This document shows positions 55,660 through 64,000 of a stretch of DNA of 64,000 nucleotides, piece by piece. The DNA comes from Candidatus Marithrix sp. Canyon 246 (lineage in GTDB: Bacteria > Pseudomonadota > Gammaproteobacteria > Beggiatoales > Beggiatoaceae), in the NCBI RefSeq assembly GCF_001723685.1, contig NZ_MCBX01000012.1, forward strand, positions 16,010 through 80,009. Direction: 5' to 3'. Each line of letters begins with the position of its first letter. Within the stretch, counting starts at the first letter, position 1. The notes under the pieces were generated by a model. That model was not told the DNA's origin. It worked only from the letters and a program-made list of their open reading frames with translations, and did no database searches. The position numbers and the translations under genes are program-made.

Positions 55660-56847
55660 TTAAATTATTTTACCCTTCAATGCTAATATACGTTGATAAG
55701 ATTCATCAATCCGTTGTTCACTAATATTTTCTTTAATAATTTTCGTGACTTTTTTCGCAATATCTGGGTCAAAGTGTCCAATGTTATTGCCTATTACTAG
55801 TATATCTACACCTGCTTCTATCGCTTTTTTTACTGCTGTTTCTAATCCATATTCATTAGCGATGGCTCTCATTTGCATGTCATCTGAAAACACTATTCCA
55901 GTATGACCTAATTTTTGACGTAATAAGCCAGTTATGGTTGATTTTGATAGAGTTGCTGGCCATTTAGGATCTAGTCTATTATTAAATACATGGGCTGTCA
56001 TAATTGAATCTGCTTGCCCAGCTTTTATAATGTCTTTAAATGGTTCCAATTCAATTTGAGACCAAGTATTACTTACGTCTGCTATTCCTAAATGAGAATC
56101 AGCGGCTGAACTGCCATGCCCGGGAAAGTGTTTCAATGCGCAAATTATTTTATGACGACGATGAGCTTTGATAAATTCAATCGCATGTCTAGTAACAATG
56201 CTTGGATTTGCAGAAAAACTACGTCTTATTTTGCCAATAATAGGATTATTAGGATTGGTATTAACATCTACTACTGGCGCAAAATTAAGATTTATACCTA
56301 TATCAGATAAGGTTTTTGCCATCTGAGTGGCTTTTTGCCGTGTGAAGGCTAGGTTGTTTTTGTTGCCTAAATATTGGTGAGAAACAGTTGCTGGAAAACC
56401 ATATCTTTTCTTTAAGCGATTTACTTTACCTCCTTCATAATCAATACTAATTAATAAAGGTATATCCGCATAAGATTGTAAAGCCTTAGTTAATCTTCTG
56501 ACTTGTGAAGGAGATTTGATATTACGAACTGGTTTCTTGAGAGGAGTATCATAATCAAACAGTAGAATACCTCCAACATGAAGTTTTTTAATGTCATCTA
56601 TCACTTTACGATTTACATCCAATCCGCGAAATCCAACCATTACCATTTGTCCAATTTTTTCTTCTAGGCTTGGGGTATGGTTTTTTGTGATTGATGATGG
56701 TGAAGTATTATGTATCATTGGTTTTTGAACTAGTATTTCTTTAGAAAGAACTGAAGTATAACTTGTCATTAATATTGCAGCAACACTACTTTGAGTAGCA
56801 ATTTTCAAAAAGTAGCGTCGTGAAGATTTGGAAATTTTAGTTTTCAT
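55660..56847 (-). CDS. Exported beta-N-acetylhexosaminidase-like enzyme, GH3 family (Tat signal)
   Basis: 395 residues from the ATG at 56847; the frame extends to 56892 but this start directly precedes a textbook Tat signal, KSSRRYFLKIAT, with a hydrophobic stretch VAAILMTSYTSVLS. The catalytic GH3 domain has IGQMVMVGFRG, the DYEGGKVNRL block, KHFPGHGSSAADSHLGI and the nucleophile region FSDDMQMRAI. NagZ relatives cleave N-acetylglucosamine from muropeptides and are normally cytoplasmic; this one would be folded before export. A paralogue is encoded head-to-head at 56996. Confidence 0.9.
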   Translation of the reverse strand: MKTKISKSSRRYFLKIATQSSVAAILMTSYTSVLSKEILVQKPMIHNTSPSSITKNHTPSLEEKIGQMVMVGFRGLDVNRKVIDDIKKLHVGGILLFDYDTPLKKPVRNIKSPSQVRRLTKALQSYADIPLLISIDYEGGKVNRLKKRYGFPATVSHQYLGNKNNLAFTRQKATQMAKTLSDIGINLNFAPVVDVNTNPNNPIIGKIRRSFSANPSIVTRHAIEFIKAHRRHKIICALKHFPGHGSSAADSHLGIADVSNTWSQIELEPFKDIIKAGQADSIMTAHVFNNRLDPKWPATLSKSTITGLLRQKLGHTGIVFSDDMQMRAIANEYGLETAVKKAIEAGVDILVIGNNIGHFDPDIAKKVTKIIKENISEQRIDESYQRILALKGKII

Positions 56848-56995
56848 AATTTCATAAATTATAATGTTTATATTAATAAAAAATTTTAACATAATTATTT
56901 TTTTATAACTTGCTTATATTAATGAAACTGTTTATAGTTACTTAGAAGTACGCACGAAATAAGTCATGCGTTTTTCTAATATTTGGAGAAAATCT

Positions 56996-58435
56996 ATGTG
57001 GTTTTTAGTTAAAAAAATTGGCATTTTTGTTTTTTTTATTCCTATTATGTTTTTGCAAACAGCTTGTGAAATGAAAAAACCAAGCCCAAGCCCAACCAAT
57101 ATAACTCAGAATGATCCTAAGATCAATAAGACTGATAATACTGATTTAAATAAAAAATCCGGAGTTTCAGATAAACCAGAAGAAGAAAAAGTGAGTTTAG
57201 AAGAAAAAATTGGTCAGATGCTTTTAGTTGGATTTCGCGGATTTAAGGTTGATGATAATTCTCGCATTATACAAGACATCAAAAAATTTCACTTAGGTGG
57301 TGTAATACTTTTTGATTATGATTTTGTTTTAACAAAGCGCCAACGTAACATTCAATCGTCTAAACAAGTAAAAAAACTGGTTAAAGATTTACAGGCTGCT
57401 TCGCAGACAAGCTTATTTATTGCAATTGATCAAGAAGGTGGCAAAGTACGGAGATTAAGGAACAAATTTGGGTTTTTAGTAACTCATTCTGCTCAGTATT
57501 TTGGTAAAAAAAATAAACCAAAATTAACTTACGATTATGCTTCTAAAATAGCCAAAAAACTAACTGAACTTGGTATTAATTTGAATTTTGCACCTGTTGT
57601 TGATCTGAATATCAATCCTAATAATCCTATTATTGGTAAAGTTCACCGCAGTTTTTCTAAATATCCTAAAGTTGTTACTCAACACGCTAGTGAATTTATT
57701 CGAGCACATCATAAAAATAGTGTACTTTGTGCGATTAAACATTTCCCCGGACATGGTAGTTCTACTAAAGATTCCCACCTTGGAATCGTTGATGTTACTA
57801 ATACTTGGAAAGAAACAGAACTCCAACCTTATAGAAATCTAATCCAAGAACAATTAGTAGATGCTATTATGGTAGCTCATGTATTTAATAAGAATTTTGA
57901 TAAACAATATCCAGCCACTCTTTCAAAACAAATTGTCGATATAGAATTACGCCAAAAACTGGGCTACAATGGTGTTGTTATATCTGATGATATGCAGATG
58001 AAAGCAATTACAAAGTCTTATAATTTTAAAACAGCCATTGAAAAGGTGATTGAAGCGGGTATTGACATAATTGTTATAGGCAACAACATTGACTATGATG
58101 AAAAAATTGTGGAAAAAACTGTTCATCTTATTAAAAATTTAATAAACGATGGTAAAATTACCGAAGATCGGATTGAACAGTCTTATAAAAGAATTATTGC
58201 TCTTAAAGGCAAGATTCCGGGATTCCACGTTTCTTCTACCTCTTCTCGTAATCCCCAGAAAAAATACAAGCTTATTTCTGTAGAAGGTGTATCTCCTAAC
58301 ACTAAGATCAAAATCATGAATACTGGATCAAATCAGCATGGCGTTGAACTTGAGCAAGGAAATTTTTACAATATTTTGGTTGATAACTCCAAATCTAAGC
58401 CTAAACAAATAATCATTCGTATGGAATTAGAATAA
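56996..58435 (+). CDS. Lipoprotein beta-N-acetylhexosaminidase-like enzyme, GH3 family
   Basis: 479 residues from ATG 56996, which has GGAGA eight bases upstream; a start at 56966 is less likely. The signal ends in the lipobox LQTAC. A Pro/Ser/Asn/Lys linker precedes the GH3 domain (IGQMLLVGFRG, DQEGGKVRRL, KHFPGHGSSTKDSHLGI, ISDDMQMKAI). A C-terminal extension of about 75 residues with beta strands is unlike the paralogue at 55660. Both probably act on wall fragments in the periplasm, this one anchored in a membrane. The divergent pair arose by duplication. Confidence 0.9.
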   Translation: MWFLVKKIGIFVFFIPIMFLQTACEMKKPSPSPTNITQNDPKINKTDNTDLNKKSGVSDKPEEEKVSLEEKIGQMLLVGFRGFKVDDNSRIIQDIKKFHLGGVILFDYDFVLTKRQRNIQSSKQVKKLVKDLQAASQTSLFIAIDQEGGKVRRLRNKFGFLVTHSAQYFGKKNKPKLTYDYASKIAKKLTELGINLNFAPVVDLNINPNNPIIGKVHRSFSKYPKVVTQHASEFIRAHHKNSVLCAIKHFPGHGSSTKDSHLGIVDVTNTWKETELQPYRNLIQEQLVDAIMVAHVFNKNFDKQYPATLSKQIVDIELRQKLGYNGVVISDDMQMKAITKSYNFKTAIEKVIEAGIDIIVIGNNIDYDEKIVEKTVHLIKNLINDGKITEDRIEQSYKRIIALKGKIPGFHVSSTSSRNPQKKYKLISVEGVSPNTKIKIMNTGSNQHGVELEQGNFYNILVDNSKSKPKQIIIRMELE

Positions 58436-58460
58436 AAATCAGCTTTGCGAAGTTATTCGC

Positions 58461-59843
58461 TTAAGGGCAAGCTTTTAATATATTTCTCTTAATTGTCTTT
58501 TTAAACATTACATTCTTGTTTGCAATCGTATCTTGGTGAATATCATTGATAGTTGCCCTTAAAATGTTAAGCCAAATTTGTTTTTCAGACTCAGTGGTAG
58601 CAGATTTAAAGCTACCAGTAAATTGATAATACTTTTGGTCAATAGTTTGACAAACTAGTCTCCACCAATCTCGTTTTTTATAACCACCGGTTTTAAAGTT
58701 ATCATCTGCTATTTTTTTGGCACTAAGTGGTATTTGTGCTGGTTCTTGAACTGGTGGTTCTTCAACCGTTGGCTCTTCAACTGGTTGTTCTTCAACTGGT
58801 TGTTCTTCAATTGTGTTAGGACAATTCTTTTTGATATTATCTTTTATTCTACTTTTAGACATAGCTTTTTGTCCTTTTAATCTGAGTTCATCTTGGTGAA
58901 TGTCCTTGACAGTTACATTAAAAATATTCGACCAAAGCTTTATTTGCTTTTGAGTTGTTGCTGGTTCAGTGCTACCTATTTTTTCATAATACAGCTTATC
59001 AATGTTTTTACAAACCAGTCCCCACCACTGTTTTGGTGAATACATACCCTTATTTTTCGTAAATTCTACATCAGCCTTGCCTTTTGCGGAAAGAGAGAGA
59101 TCAGGGGGTGAAGGTGGAAGTGGTAAATCTGCTGTCATGATTTTTGGTGCCTTTTTACAGGCATTTCCTTTATTATAAGCGGCTAAAATTACCTTCTGGT
59201 AATGTTGTGTTTCCTTAAAAGGAGGACATTTTCCGTATTTTACAATTCTGTGTGGACCAGCATTATAGGCACACAATGCCCGTTTTATAGAATTAAATCG
59301 TTTGAACTGTTCATTAAAGTAGTAAACACCGCAATTAATATTTTTGGAGGGGTTAAATAATTCTTTTCTACTTAAGTCACAAGCAGAGCGACCAGTTGCA
59401 GGCATTATTTGCATGAGTCCAACTGCACCAGCGTGAGAGACAGCTCTTGGTTTCCAGCGGCTTTCTTGATTGATTATGGCACAAACTAAGGATTGTTTAA
59501 CATTATAACGCCTTGCTGCTTTCTTCACAAGTTTAAGTATAGTTATGCGTTTATTATTAATAGGAGGATATTCAGGAACACTAGCAGAACTTTGATTTTG
59601 TTGTTTTGTTTGCTTTACTGGCTTGTGTGTAGAATTACCGTTTTGATTATGAAAATCATCCTCGGGTTTTGGTGTAGTAGAAGGGAATAAAGTTCTTATA
59701 TAATCAGGAGTAGTGGTATCATTATCAGAGGTACTATCAGAATCCTTGTTTGATGTTTCATCTTCTATTTGCGGAGTTGTACTGCATGAAAGAATGGATA
59801 AAAAATATAATCCAATTAATAAGCTAAATAAAATTTTTTTCAT
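58461..59843 (-). CDS. Lytic transglycosylase lipoprotein with two copies of a new C-terminal domain
   Basis: 460 residues, lipobox LSC at about 20. A Ser/Thr/Asp-rich linker leads to an SLT domain (about 105-220): CAIINQESRWKPRAVSHAG with the catalytic Glu, GLMQIMPATG, and CAYNAGPHRIVKYG. The rest is a repeated domain of about 85 residues at roughly 255-345 and 375-460. Shared positions include LSAK-K-D--F, a WW-LVC--ID--YY block, G-, ATT, IW-NI, and DIHQD, ending in a Cys-Pro. A VEEQPVEEQP-type linker joins the two. The first part cleaves peptidoglycan with anhydromuramic ends; the repeated part may bind the wall. Confidence 0.85.
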   Translation of the reverse strand: MKKILFSLLIGLYFLSILSCSTTPQIEDETSNKDSDSTSDNDTTTPDYIRTLFPSTTPKPEDDFHNQNGNSTHKPVKQTKQQNQSSASVPEYPPINNKRITILKLVKKAARRYNVKQSLVCAIINQESRWKPRAVSHAGAVGLMQIMPATGRSACDLSRKELFNPSKNINCGVYYFNEQFKRFNSIKRALCAYNAGPHRIVKYGKCPPFKETQHYQKVILAAYNKGNACKKAPKIMTADLPLPPSPPDLSLSAKGKADVEFTKNKGMYSPKQWWGLVCKNIDKLYYEKIGSTEPATTQKQIKLWSNIFNVTVKDIHQDELRLKGQKAMSKSRIKDNIKKNCPNTIEEQPVEEQPVEEPTVEEPPVQEPAQIPLSAKKIADDNFKTGGYKKRDWWRLVCQTIDQKYYQFTGSFKSATTESEKQIWLNILRATINDIHQDTIANKNVMFKKTIKRNILKACP

Positions 59844-59914
59844 TTTTTATGGTCTATATAAGTAGGTACGATAAAGATTTGTAGGATCAGTGATAACCGA
59901 CCATTTCCAATTAT

Positions 59915-60175
59915 TTATTGCATAAAACACTTATGCTTAAATCCTGTGATCACTTTTGCTATTTGCTTAAAATCCTTGTCATTGTGCAAGCATTGTGCAA
60001 TAAGGCAATCAACGCTTGATCGGATCGTGATACCACTACGCCGACAATCAAAATATATTTGCGCTGCTGCCGCTGCATGACTTTTTTCTTTATGCTGTAA
60101 TTGGTAAAATTTTTGCCCTGAAAAGTAGCATTTAAATGACCCTTGTAGGATTTCCATATAAATCAGGTTATTCAA
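59915..60175 (-). pseudogene. vapC: VapC-type PIN toxin remnant
   Basis: 86 codons of the C-terminal half of a PIN-domain toxin: YMEILQGSF, AAQIYFDCRRSGITIRSS, VDCLIAQ and HNDKDFKQIAKV. The N-terminal part with the first catalytic Asp is missing, and a stretch of about eight residues between LIAQ and HNDKDF is deleted. It cannot be an active nuclease. A VapB antitoxin end is readable immediately upstream. Confidence 0.8.
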
Positions 60176-60259
60176 ACCAACTTCTTTACTTTGCCAGCAG
60201 CACGCAAAGCTTTGTAGTCATAATCCTCCTATATCTTTCAATCCACGCATAATAAATTC
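60172..60259 (-). pseudogene. vapB: VapB-type antitoxin C-terminal remnant
   Basis: The minus strand encodes EDYDYKALRAAGKVKKLV then a stop at 60172; this DYDYKALR ending is the usual C-terminus of VapB antitoxins paired with this VapC type. A frame change just upstream connects it to MRGLKDIGG. The rest of the gene is gone. Confidence 0.6.
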
Positions 60260-60267
60260 TCCAATGC

Positions 60268-60595
60268 TTATTGATCATTATTTTGATTAAAAGTATCAGC
60301 TATATAAGCAATTCTATCTACAATATCAGCTACATATATGATATGGTAATTATTTTCATCCACTGATAGTATAGAGTTTTTCAATAACAGAAACTCCCAC
60401 AGCTCACCATCTGTTATAATTCCATATACTTTATCTTGTTTAAATTGTTTTAATGTAGCGTACATTTCAGCTATACATTGACCTAAACCATCAGATAAAT
60501 TACTTTTTTTAACTTCTACCAATTGTTATGTATATTAATTTTAAATATTTTTCTAATTCAAAAGCTTTGTAATCTTTATATTCGCCAAATGACAT
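60268..60595 (-). pseudogene. Remnant of a PD-(D/E)XK-like nuclease gene
   Basis: A start (MSFGEYKDYKAFELEKYL) with ATG at 60595 breaks after about 25 codons. The family's C-terminus follows in another frame from 60522: VEVKKSNLSDGLGQCIAEMY with the E-V-K nuclease motif, then YGIITDGELWEFLLL and ILSVDENNYH. The middle is deleted. Similar short genes occur as singletons in many filamentous bacteria. The remnant begins two bases after the bioB stop. Confidence 0.65.
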
Positions 60596-60597
60596 AT

Positions 60598-61542
60598 TTA
60601 TGATATTCCCAACCGTTGAAATAATTGTTGATCATCTTGTGTGCTAGGATTATCAGTTGTTAAAAGTTCTTCGCCATAAAATACCGAATTTGCGCCAGCA
60701 AGAAAACATAAGGCTTGTAATTCATCACTCATTGTGCTACGTCCGGCTGATAAGCGTACATATGATTTTGGCATCATAATACGAGCTACTGCAATACAAC
60801 GCACTATTTCAAATGTGTCAAGTTTTTCTGTTTCACCTAATGGGGTGCCTTTGATTGGTACTAGTTGATTAATTGGTACACTTTCTGGTTGTGTTTCTAA
60901 ATTCGCTAATGTCATCAATAATTTAGCGCGATCAGTTTCAGTTTCACCCAAACCAATAATACCACCAGCACAGGTTTTTAAATTGGCATTTCTAATATTA
61001 GCTAAAGTATCAAGACGATCTTGATAACTATGAGTTGTAATGATGTTCTTATAATAATCTTCAGAAGTATCAAGGTTGTGATTATAATAATCTAATCCAG
61101 CTTGTTGTAATTGTTGAGCTTGTTCAGCTTCTAACATGCCAGCAGTCAAACAAGTTTCTAAACCTAAAGCTTTAACTGATTTCACCATATCTAATAATTT
61201 CGGTAAATCCTTAGCTTTAGGCTTACGCCATGCTGCACCCATACAAAAACGAGTAGCTCCATTTGCTTTTGCTTGGTTAGCGGCAGCAATTACGCTATCA
61301 AGTTGCATTAAATCTTCAGTTTTTAGCTCGGTATCAAAACGAACACTTTGCGAACAGTAGGAACAATCTTCTGAACATTTGCCAGTTTTAATGTTTAATA
61401 ATGTACTTAATTGTAATTCATTTGGATCAAAAAATTGGCGATGAATCGATTGAGCTTGAAACAGTAAATCATTGAATGCTGTATTAAAAAGTTTGTTTAC
61501 TTCTGCTAGTTGCCAGTCGTGACGTATTAGTTTAGTTGTCAT
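60598..61542 (-). CDS. bioB: Biotin synthase
   Basis: 314 residues. The radical SAM motif is [13 protein letters not shown] near residues 53-65, and the 2Fe-2S ligands and [11 protein letters not shown] and IVGLGET-type blocks (here [12 protein letters not shown]) are in place, ending with FYGEELLTT. It inserts sulfur into dethiobiotin, the last step of biotin synthesis. No bio operon neighbours are present; the divergent neighbour is pepD. No clear BirA operator is visible. Confidence 0.96.
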   Translation of the reverse strand: MTTKLIRHDWQLAEVNKLFNTAFNDLLFQAQSIHRQFFDPNELQLSTLLNIKTGKCSEDCSYCSQSVRFDTELKTEDLMQLDSVIAAANQAKANGATRFCMGAAWRKPKAKDLPKLLDMVKSVKALGLETCLTAGMLEAEQAQQLQQAGLDYYNHNLDTSEDYYKNIITTHSYQDRLDTLANIRNANLKTCAGGIIGLGETETDRAKLLMTLANLETQPESVPINQLVPIKGTPLGETEKLDTFEIVRCIAVARIMMPKSYVRLSAGRSTMSDELQALCFLAGANSVFYGEELLTTDNPSTQDDQQLFQRLGIS

Positions 61543-61609
61543 TGTTAATCTCTAAGCGTATTTATGATATATTGTATCATATAAATTAATCCATTGGAGT
61601 TATGCTGAA

Positions 61610-63007
61610 ATGCTATTTGAACATCAAAAAACTAATGATATTTTAAACTGGTTTGAGCAAATCAATCAAATTCCCCGTTGTTCTAACAATGAACAAGCTA
61701 TTTCTCAATGGTTGACTGATTGGGCTAAGTCTCATAATTTTGCGGTTTCAACTGATAAGGCACAAAATATGTTAATTAAAGTACCCGGTTATGATAATGC
61801 CCCTATTGTTATTCTTCAGGGGCATTTGGATATGGTTTGTGAAAAAACTCCTGATTCTAATCATGATTTCACTAAGGATCCTATTAAACATATTTATGAT
61901 GGAAAGTGGCTAACCGCTGATAAAACTACTTTGGGTGCTGATAATGGTATTGCTATCGCGATGGCTATGACTTTGGCTTTGGAAAAAAACCATCCGCCAT
62001 TAGAATTACTTTTCACTGTAAATGAAGAAACTGGATTAAATGGAGCCACTGACTTAGATCCTGAATTATTTGATGGGCGAATTTTGATTAATATAGATTC
62101 TGAAGATGAAGGAGTTGTGACTGTTGGTTGTGCTGGTGGGATTAATACTAATATCAGCCTAGGAATTGAACAAACAGGTGTGCCTAGCGATTATCAAGCG
62201 ATAAAAATCAAAGCTAGCGGCATGTCTGGTGGGCATTCTGGAATTGATATTCATCTTGAAAAAGCTAATGCTATCAAAATACTAGCTGAAACAGTTGCTA
62301 TGATGAAATTTGATATTCGTTTAGCTAATCTTAATGGCGGTACAGCTCACAATGTGATTCCTAGAGATGCTGAAGCTACAATATGGGTTGCAGAAAATGA
62401 GGTTGAAGCTGTCAAAAACCTTGTATTGGCAACAGAAACAACTTTAAAGCATGAATATAAAGATACTGATCCGAATTTATCAATTACAATTTCTGCCAGC
62501 GACTTAGAAGCTGATCAGGCACTAACATCAGAAGATAGCAAAAAAGTAATTGATTTTATTATAGCTTTTCCACATGGTGTAGCTGCAAAGTTCACTTCCA
62601 ATAATCTTGCTACTGTCAGCATTGAAGCTGGAAATTTTAAAATTTTAAGCAGTCAAAGAAGTTCAATAGAGTCAAGAATTGAAGCACTAACTGATAGAGT
62701 TGAAGCATTAGCAAGATTAGCTGGTGGCGAAGCATACAGCGATAATCGCTATCCAGCTTGGCAGCCTGATATGTCATCTGAATTATTGGCAAAAAGTCTT
62801 GATGTTTATGAAAACTTATTTAATAAAAAACCAAAAATAGAGATTCTTCATGCTGGGCTTGAATGTGGAATAATCGGCAACAAGGTACAAGGAATGGATA
62901 TGATTTCAGTAGGACCGACAATTAAATATCCACATTCACCAGATGAAAAGATTCATATTGGTTCGATTGGTAAAGTTTGGGATTTTTTGCAAGCTTTGCT
63001 TAAATAA
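61610..63007 (+). CDS. pepD: Aminoacyl-histidine dipeptidase (peptidase D, M20)
   Basis: 465 residues. Metal ligands: ILQGHLDMVCEK (His near 74), TLGADNGIAIAMAM (bridging Asp near 113), FTVNEETGLNGA (Glu pair near 142), the later Asp in INIDSEDEG and a C-terminal His in KYPHSPDEKIHIG. A dimerisation lid domain lies between about 200 and 380. It cleaves Xaa-His and other dipeptides in the cytoplasm. A GGAG ribosome binding site precedes the ATG. Confidence 0.96.
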   Translation: MLFEHQKTNDILNWFEQINQIPRCSNNEQAISQWLTDWAKSHNFAVSTDKAQNMLIKVPGYDNAPIVILQGHLDMVCEKTPDSNHDFTKDPIKHIYDGKWLTADKTTLGADNGIAIAMAMTLALEKNHPPLELLFTVNEETGLNGATDLDPELFDGRILINIDSEDEGVVTVGCAGGINTNISLGIEQTGVPSDYQAIKIKASGMSGGHSGIDIHLEKANAIKILAETVAMMKFDIRLANLNGGTAHNVIPRDAEATIWVAENEVEAVKNLVLATETTLKHEYKDTDPNLSITISASDLEADQALTSEDSKKVIDFIIAFPHGVAAKFTSNNLATVSIEAGNFKILSSQRSSIESRIEALTDRVEALARLAGGEAYSDNRYPAWQPDMSSELLAKSLDVYENLFNKKPKIEILHAGLECGIIGNKVQGMDMISVGPTIKYPHSPDEKIHIGSIGKVWDFLQALLK

Positions 63008-63027
63008 TTCAAATATTGTATTAATAT

Positions 63028-63047
63028 GTCTGAATCAGGATTCAGAC
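63028..63047. terminator. Perfect inverted repeat after pepD
   Basis: GTCTGAATC/GATTCAGAC, 9-bp arms around AG, 20 bases after the pepD stop and followed by AATTTTG. It may end pepD transcription, though the T run is weak. The sequence also looks like a member of the dispersed CTGAATCAGGATT repeat class. Confidence 0.5.
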
Positions 63048-63073
63048 AATTTTGAATTAAAAAGGTGTAACAA

Positions 63074-63226
63074 ATGTTCAAATATTTTGTTAGTTTGTTG
63101 TTGTGCGGATTATCCTCTGTGGCGATGGCAGAGGTTGAAGTAGTTACCACGCCGTTGTTGTCATTTCCTCCGGCTGAGCGAGTGGTGGGGCATACCAGTA
63201 GTGTTAATGACATACTGATTATGTAA
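63074..63226 (+). pseudogene. N-terminal stub of an RND efflux periplasmic adaptor
   Basis: The ATG at 63074 has a good AAAGGTG ribosome binding site. It encodes a signal peptide (FKYFVSLLLCGLSSVAMA) and the start of an adaptor-like mature protein (EVVTTPLLSFPPAERVV), then stops after 50 codons at 63226. Full adaptors are about 350 residues, so the rest is deleted. A palindrome follows within 90 bases. Confidence 0.55.
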
Positions 63227-63311
63227 CGCCGTAGCCTTTTCTCCTTCAAGTCATCTTATCTATTCGGCTAGCCCTTGACTGCAAAGGAGCTGTGATTCAG
63301 TGAATTCTCTC

Positions 63312-63344
63312 AGACCTGACAGGTTTTTAAAACCTGTCAGGTCT
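63312..63344. repeat. 33-bp dispersed palindrome, copy 3
   Basis: 16-bp perfect arms around a single T, identical in its arms to the copy at 55624-55656 and differing at the outer bases from the copy at 31666-31698. Here it lies between a truncated gene and the start of an AAA-like ATPase gene, 38 bases ahead of the latter. Confidence 0.9.
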
Positions 63345-63381
63345 AAAACTTCAAAATTCAAAATTAAATCCAATACTTACT

Positions 63382-64000
63382 ATGCAGAAATTTTTTAACA
63401 CCGCTGGACCTTGTGTTCCCGAAAAACATTATATGACAGTTCTTGATTTTAACAATATCAAAAAATTGATTGAGAACGAACGTTATTTTATTCTACATGC
63501 TCCTCGCCAAACCGGCAAAACTACTATGATGTTGCAATTGATGGAGCATTTAAATCAGGAAGGTAAATATATTGCCTTATATGTAAATATTGAAGTTGGT
63601 CAAGCTTGGAGAAATAATATTGCCAAACTAAATCAAACCATTATAAATGAATTCCGTATTCAAGCAAAAGTTTATCTTCCAAGCGAATATCAACCTTCAA
63701 GTGCCTGTTTTGAAAATGTTGGTGATGAATTTGCGACTTTTGTGACTCAATGGTGTTTAGAACTAACCAAACCTTTGGTGGTATTTATGGATGAAGTAGA
63801 TGCCTTGATTGGTGATGGGCTGATTTCAGTGTTGCGACAATTACGAGCTGGTTATACCAGACACCCACGTGCTTTTCCTCATGCCATGTGTCTAATTGGT
63901 TTACGTGATATTCGTGATTATAGAATATATTCTGATAGTTCAAAACGTTATATTATTGGAGGTTCAGCATTCAATATTAAAGAAAAATCCATTTTTTTGA
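63382..64000 (+). CDS. AAA-like domain ATPase, N-terminal part (runs off the window)
   Basis: At least 206 residues, open to the window end. The family start FFNTAGPCVPEKHYMTVL is followed by Walker A LHAPRQTGKTTMML near 35-48, Walker B VVFMDEVDALIGD near 131-143, and the conserved SVLRQLRAGYTRHPRAFP and CLIGLRDIRDYRI blocks. Such AAA-like ATPases are multiplied in filamentous sulfur bacteria and cyanobacteria; their role is not established, and some have nuclease or toxin-like tails. The tail lies outside the window. Confidence 0.88.
   Translation, partial: MQKFFNTAGPCVPEKHYMTVLDFNNIKKLIENERYFILHAPRQTGKTTMMLQLMEHLNQEGKYIALYVNIEVGQAWRNNIAKLNQTIINEFRIQAKVYLPSEYQPSSACFENVGDEFATFVTQWCLELTKPLVVFMDEVDALIGDGLISVLRQLRAGYTRHPRAFPHAMCLIGLRDIRDYRIYSDSSKRYIIGGSAFNIKEKSIFL

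Noticed and set aside
58735..58815. Tandem repeat in the lytic transglycosylase gene considered as a non-coding repeat
   Set aside because: It encodes a Glu-Gln-Pro-Val linker in frame between the two new domains.
61543..61609. Possible BirA operator between bioB and pepD
   Set aside because: Only a 6-bp ATGATA/TATCAT inverted repeat is present (61564-61580), which is unlike the BirA site and is likely chance in AT-rich DNA.

Overview
The window is AT-rich bacterial chromosome with a gammaproteobacterial gene set: a nuoG fragment, ilvB-ilvN-ilvC-pssA-ribF, tex, cytochrome c4, dsbA, miaB, a three-gene pntA1-pntA2-pntB transhydrogenase, sodB, htpG, tRNA-Ser, ffs, dnaX, ybaB, rnhA, bioB and pepD. 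The abundance of CHAT, caspase, GTPase/Roadblock and AAA-like genes, the low GC and the dispersed palindromes suggest a large filamentous or gliding sulfur bacterium of the Thiotrichales/Beggiatoaceae type. That placement is inference from gene content, not from a phylogenetic marker.

Layout. 1-3.4 kb holds the 5' part of nuoG, a beheaded acetyltransferase, small genes, and a tetR gene with an HPP-family gene broken by one stop codon. 3.7-7.3 kb is a giant FAD/Fe-S oxidoreductase. 7.3-13.7 kb is an accessory island at the 3' end of that gene: an intact AAA+ ATPase/subtilase pair of the IetAS anti-phage type, a decayed ATPase/RloB (AbiL-like) pair, and a BrnT toxin with truncated BrnA joined to a nuclease remnant. 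Two diverged fragments of the oxidoreductase 3' end lie between the cassettes, suggesting repeated insertion at one site. 13.7-20 kb is the branched-chain amino acid/phospholipid/FMN operon with a dynamin-like GTPase at its end. 20-31.7 kb holds exported proteins of unknown function, a lipid glycosylation trio, tex, an OmpA-type lipoprotein locus, an exported nuclease, cytochrome c4 and DsbA.

31.7-35.2 kb is the most unusual locus: a minus-strand run of exported caspase-like protease, ECF-type sigma factor, single-pass membrane protein in the anti-sigma position, and exported TPR-CHAT protease. It looks like a protease-gated sigma factor circuit. 35-42.6 kb holds a porin, miaB, and a signalling cluster (membrane histidine kinase, Roadblock, receiver-like protein, small GTPase, CZB zinc protein) divergent from a prepilin gene, plausibly controlling surface motility.

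42.6-53.7 kb is mostly housekeeping, including a sigma32-like promoter at htpG, tRNA-Ser, SRP RNA, a dnaX gene with a possible -1 frameshift site, and a methyltransferase-RNase HI fusion. 53.7-59.8 kb encodes exported cell-wall enzymes: an amidase-like protein, two exported NagZ-like GH3 enzymes and a lytic transglycosylase with a duplicated new domain. 59.9-64 kb carries vapBC and nuclease remnants, bioB, pepD, an efflux adaptor stub and the start of an AAA-like ATPase. Three nearly identical 33-bp palindromes (31.7, 55.6, 63.3 kb) mark gene ends in the second half.
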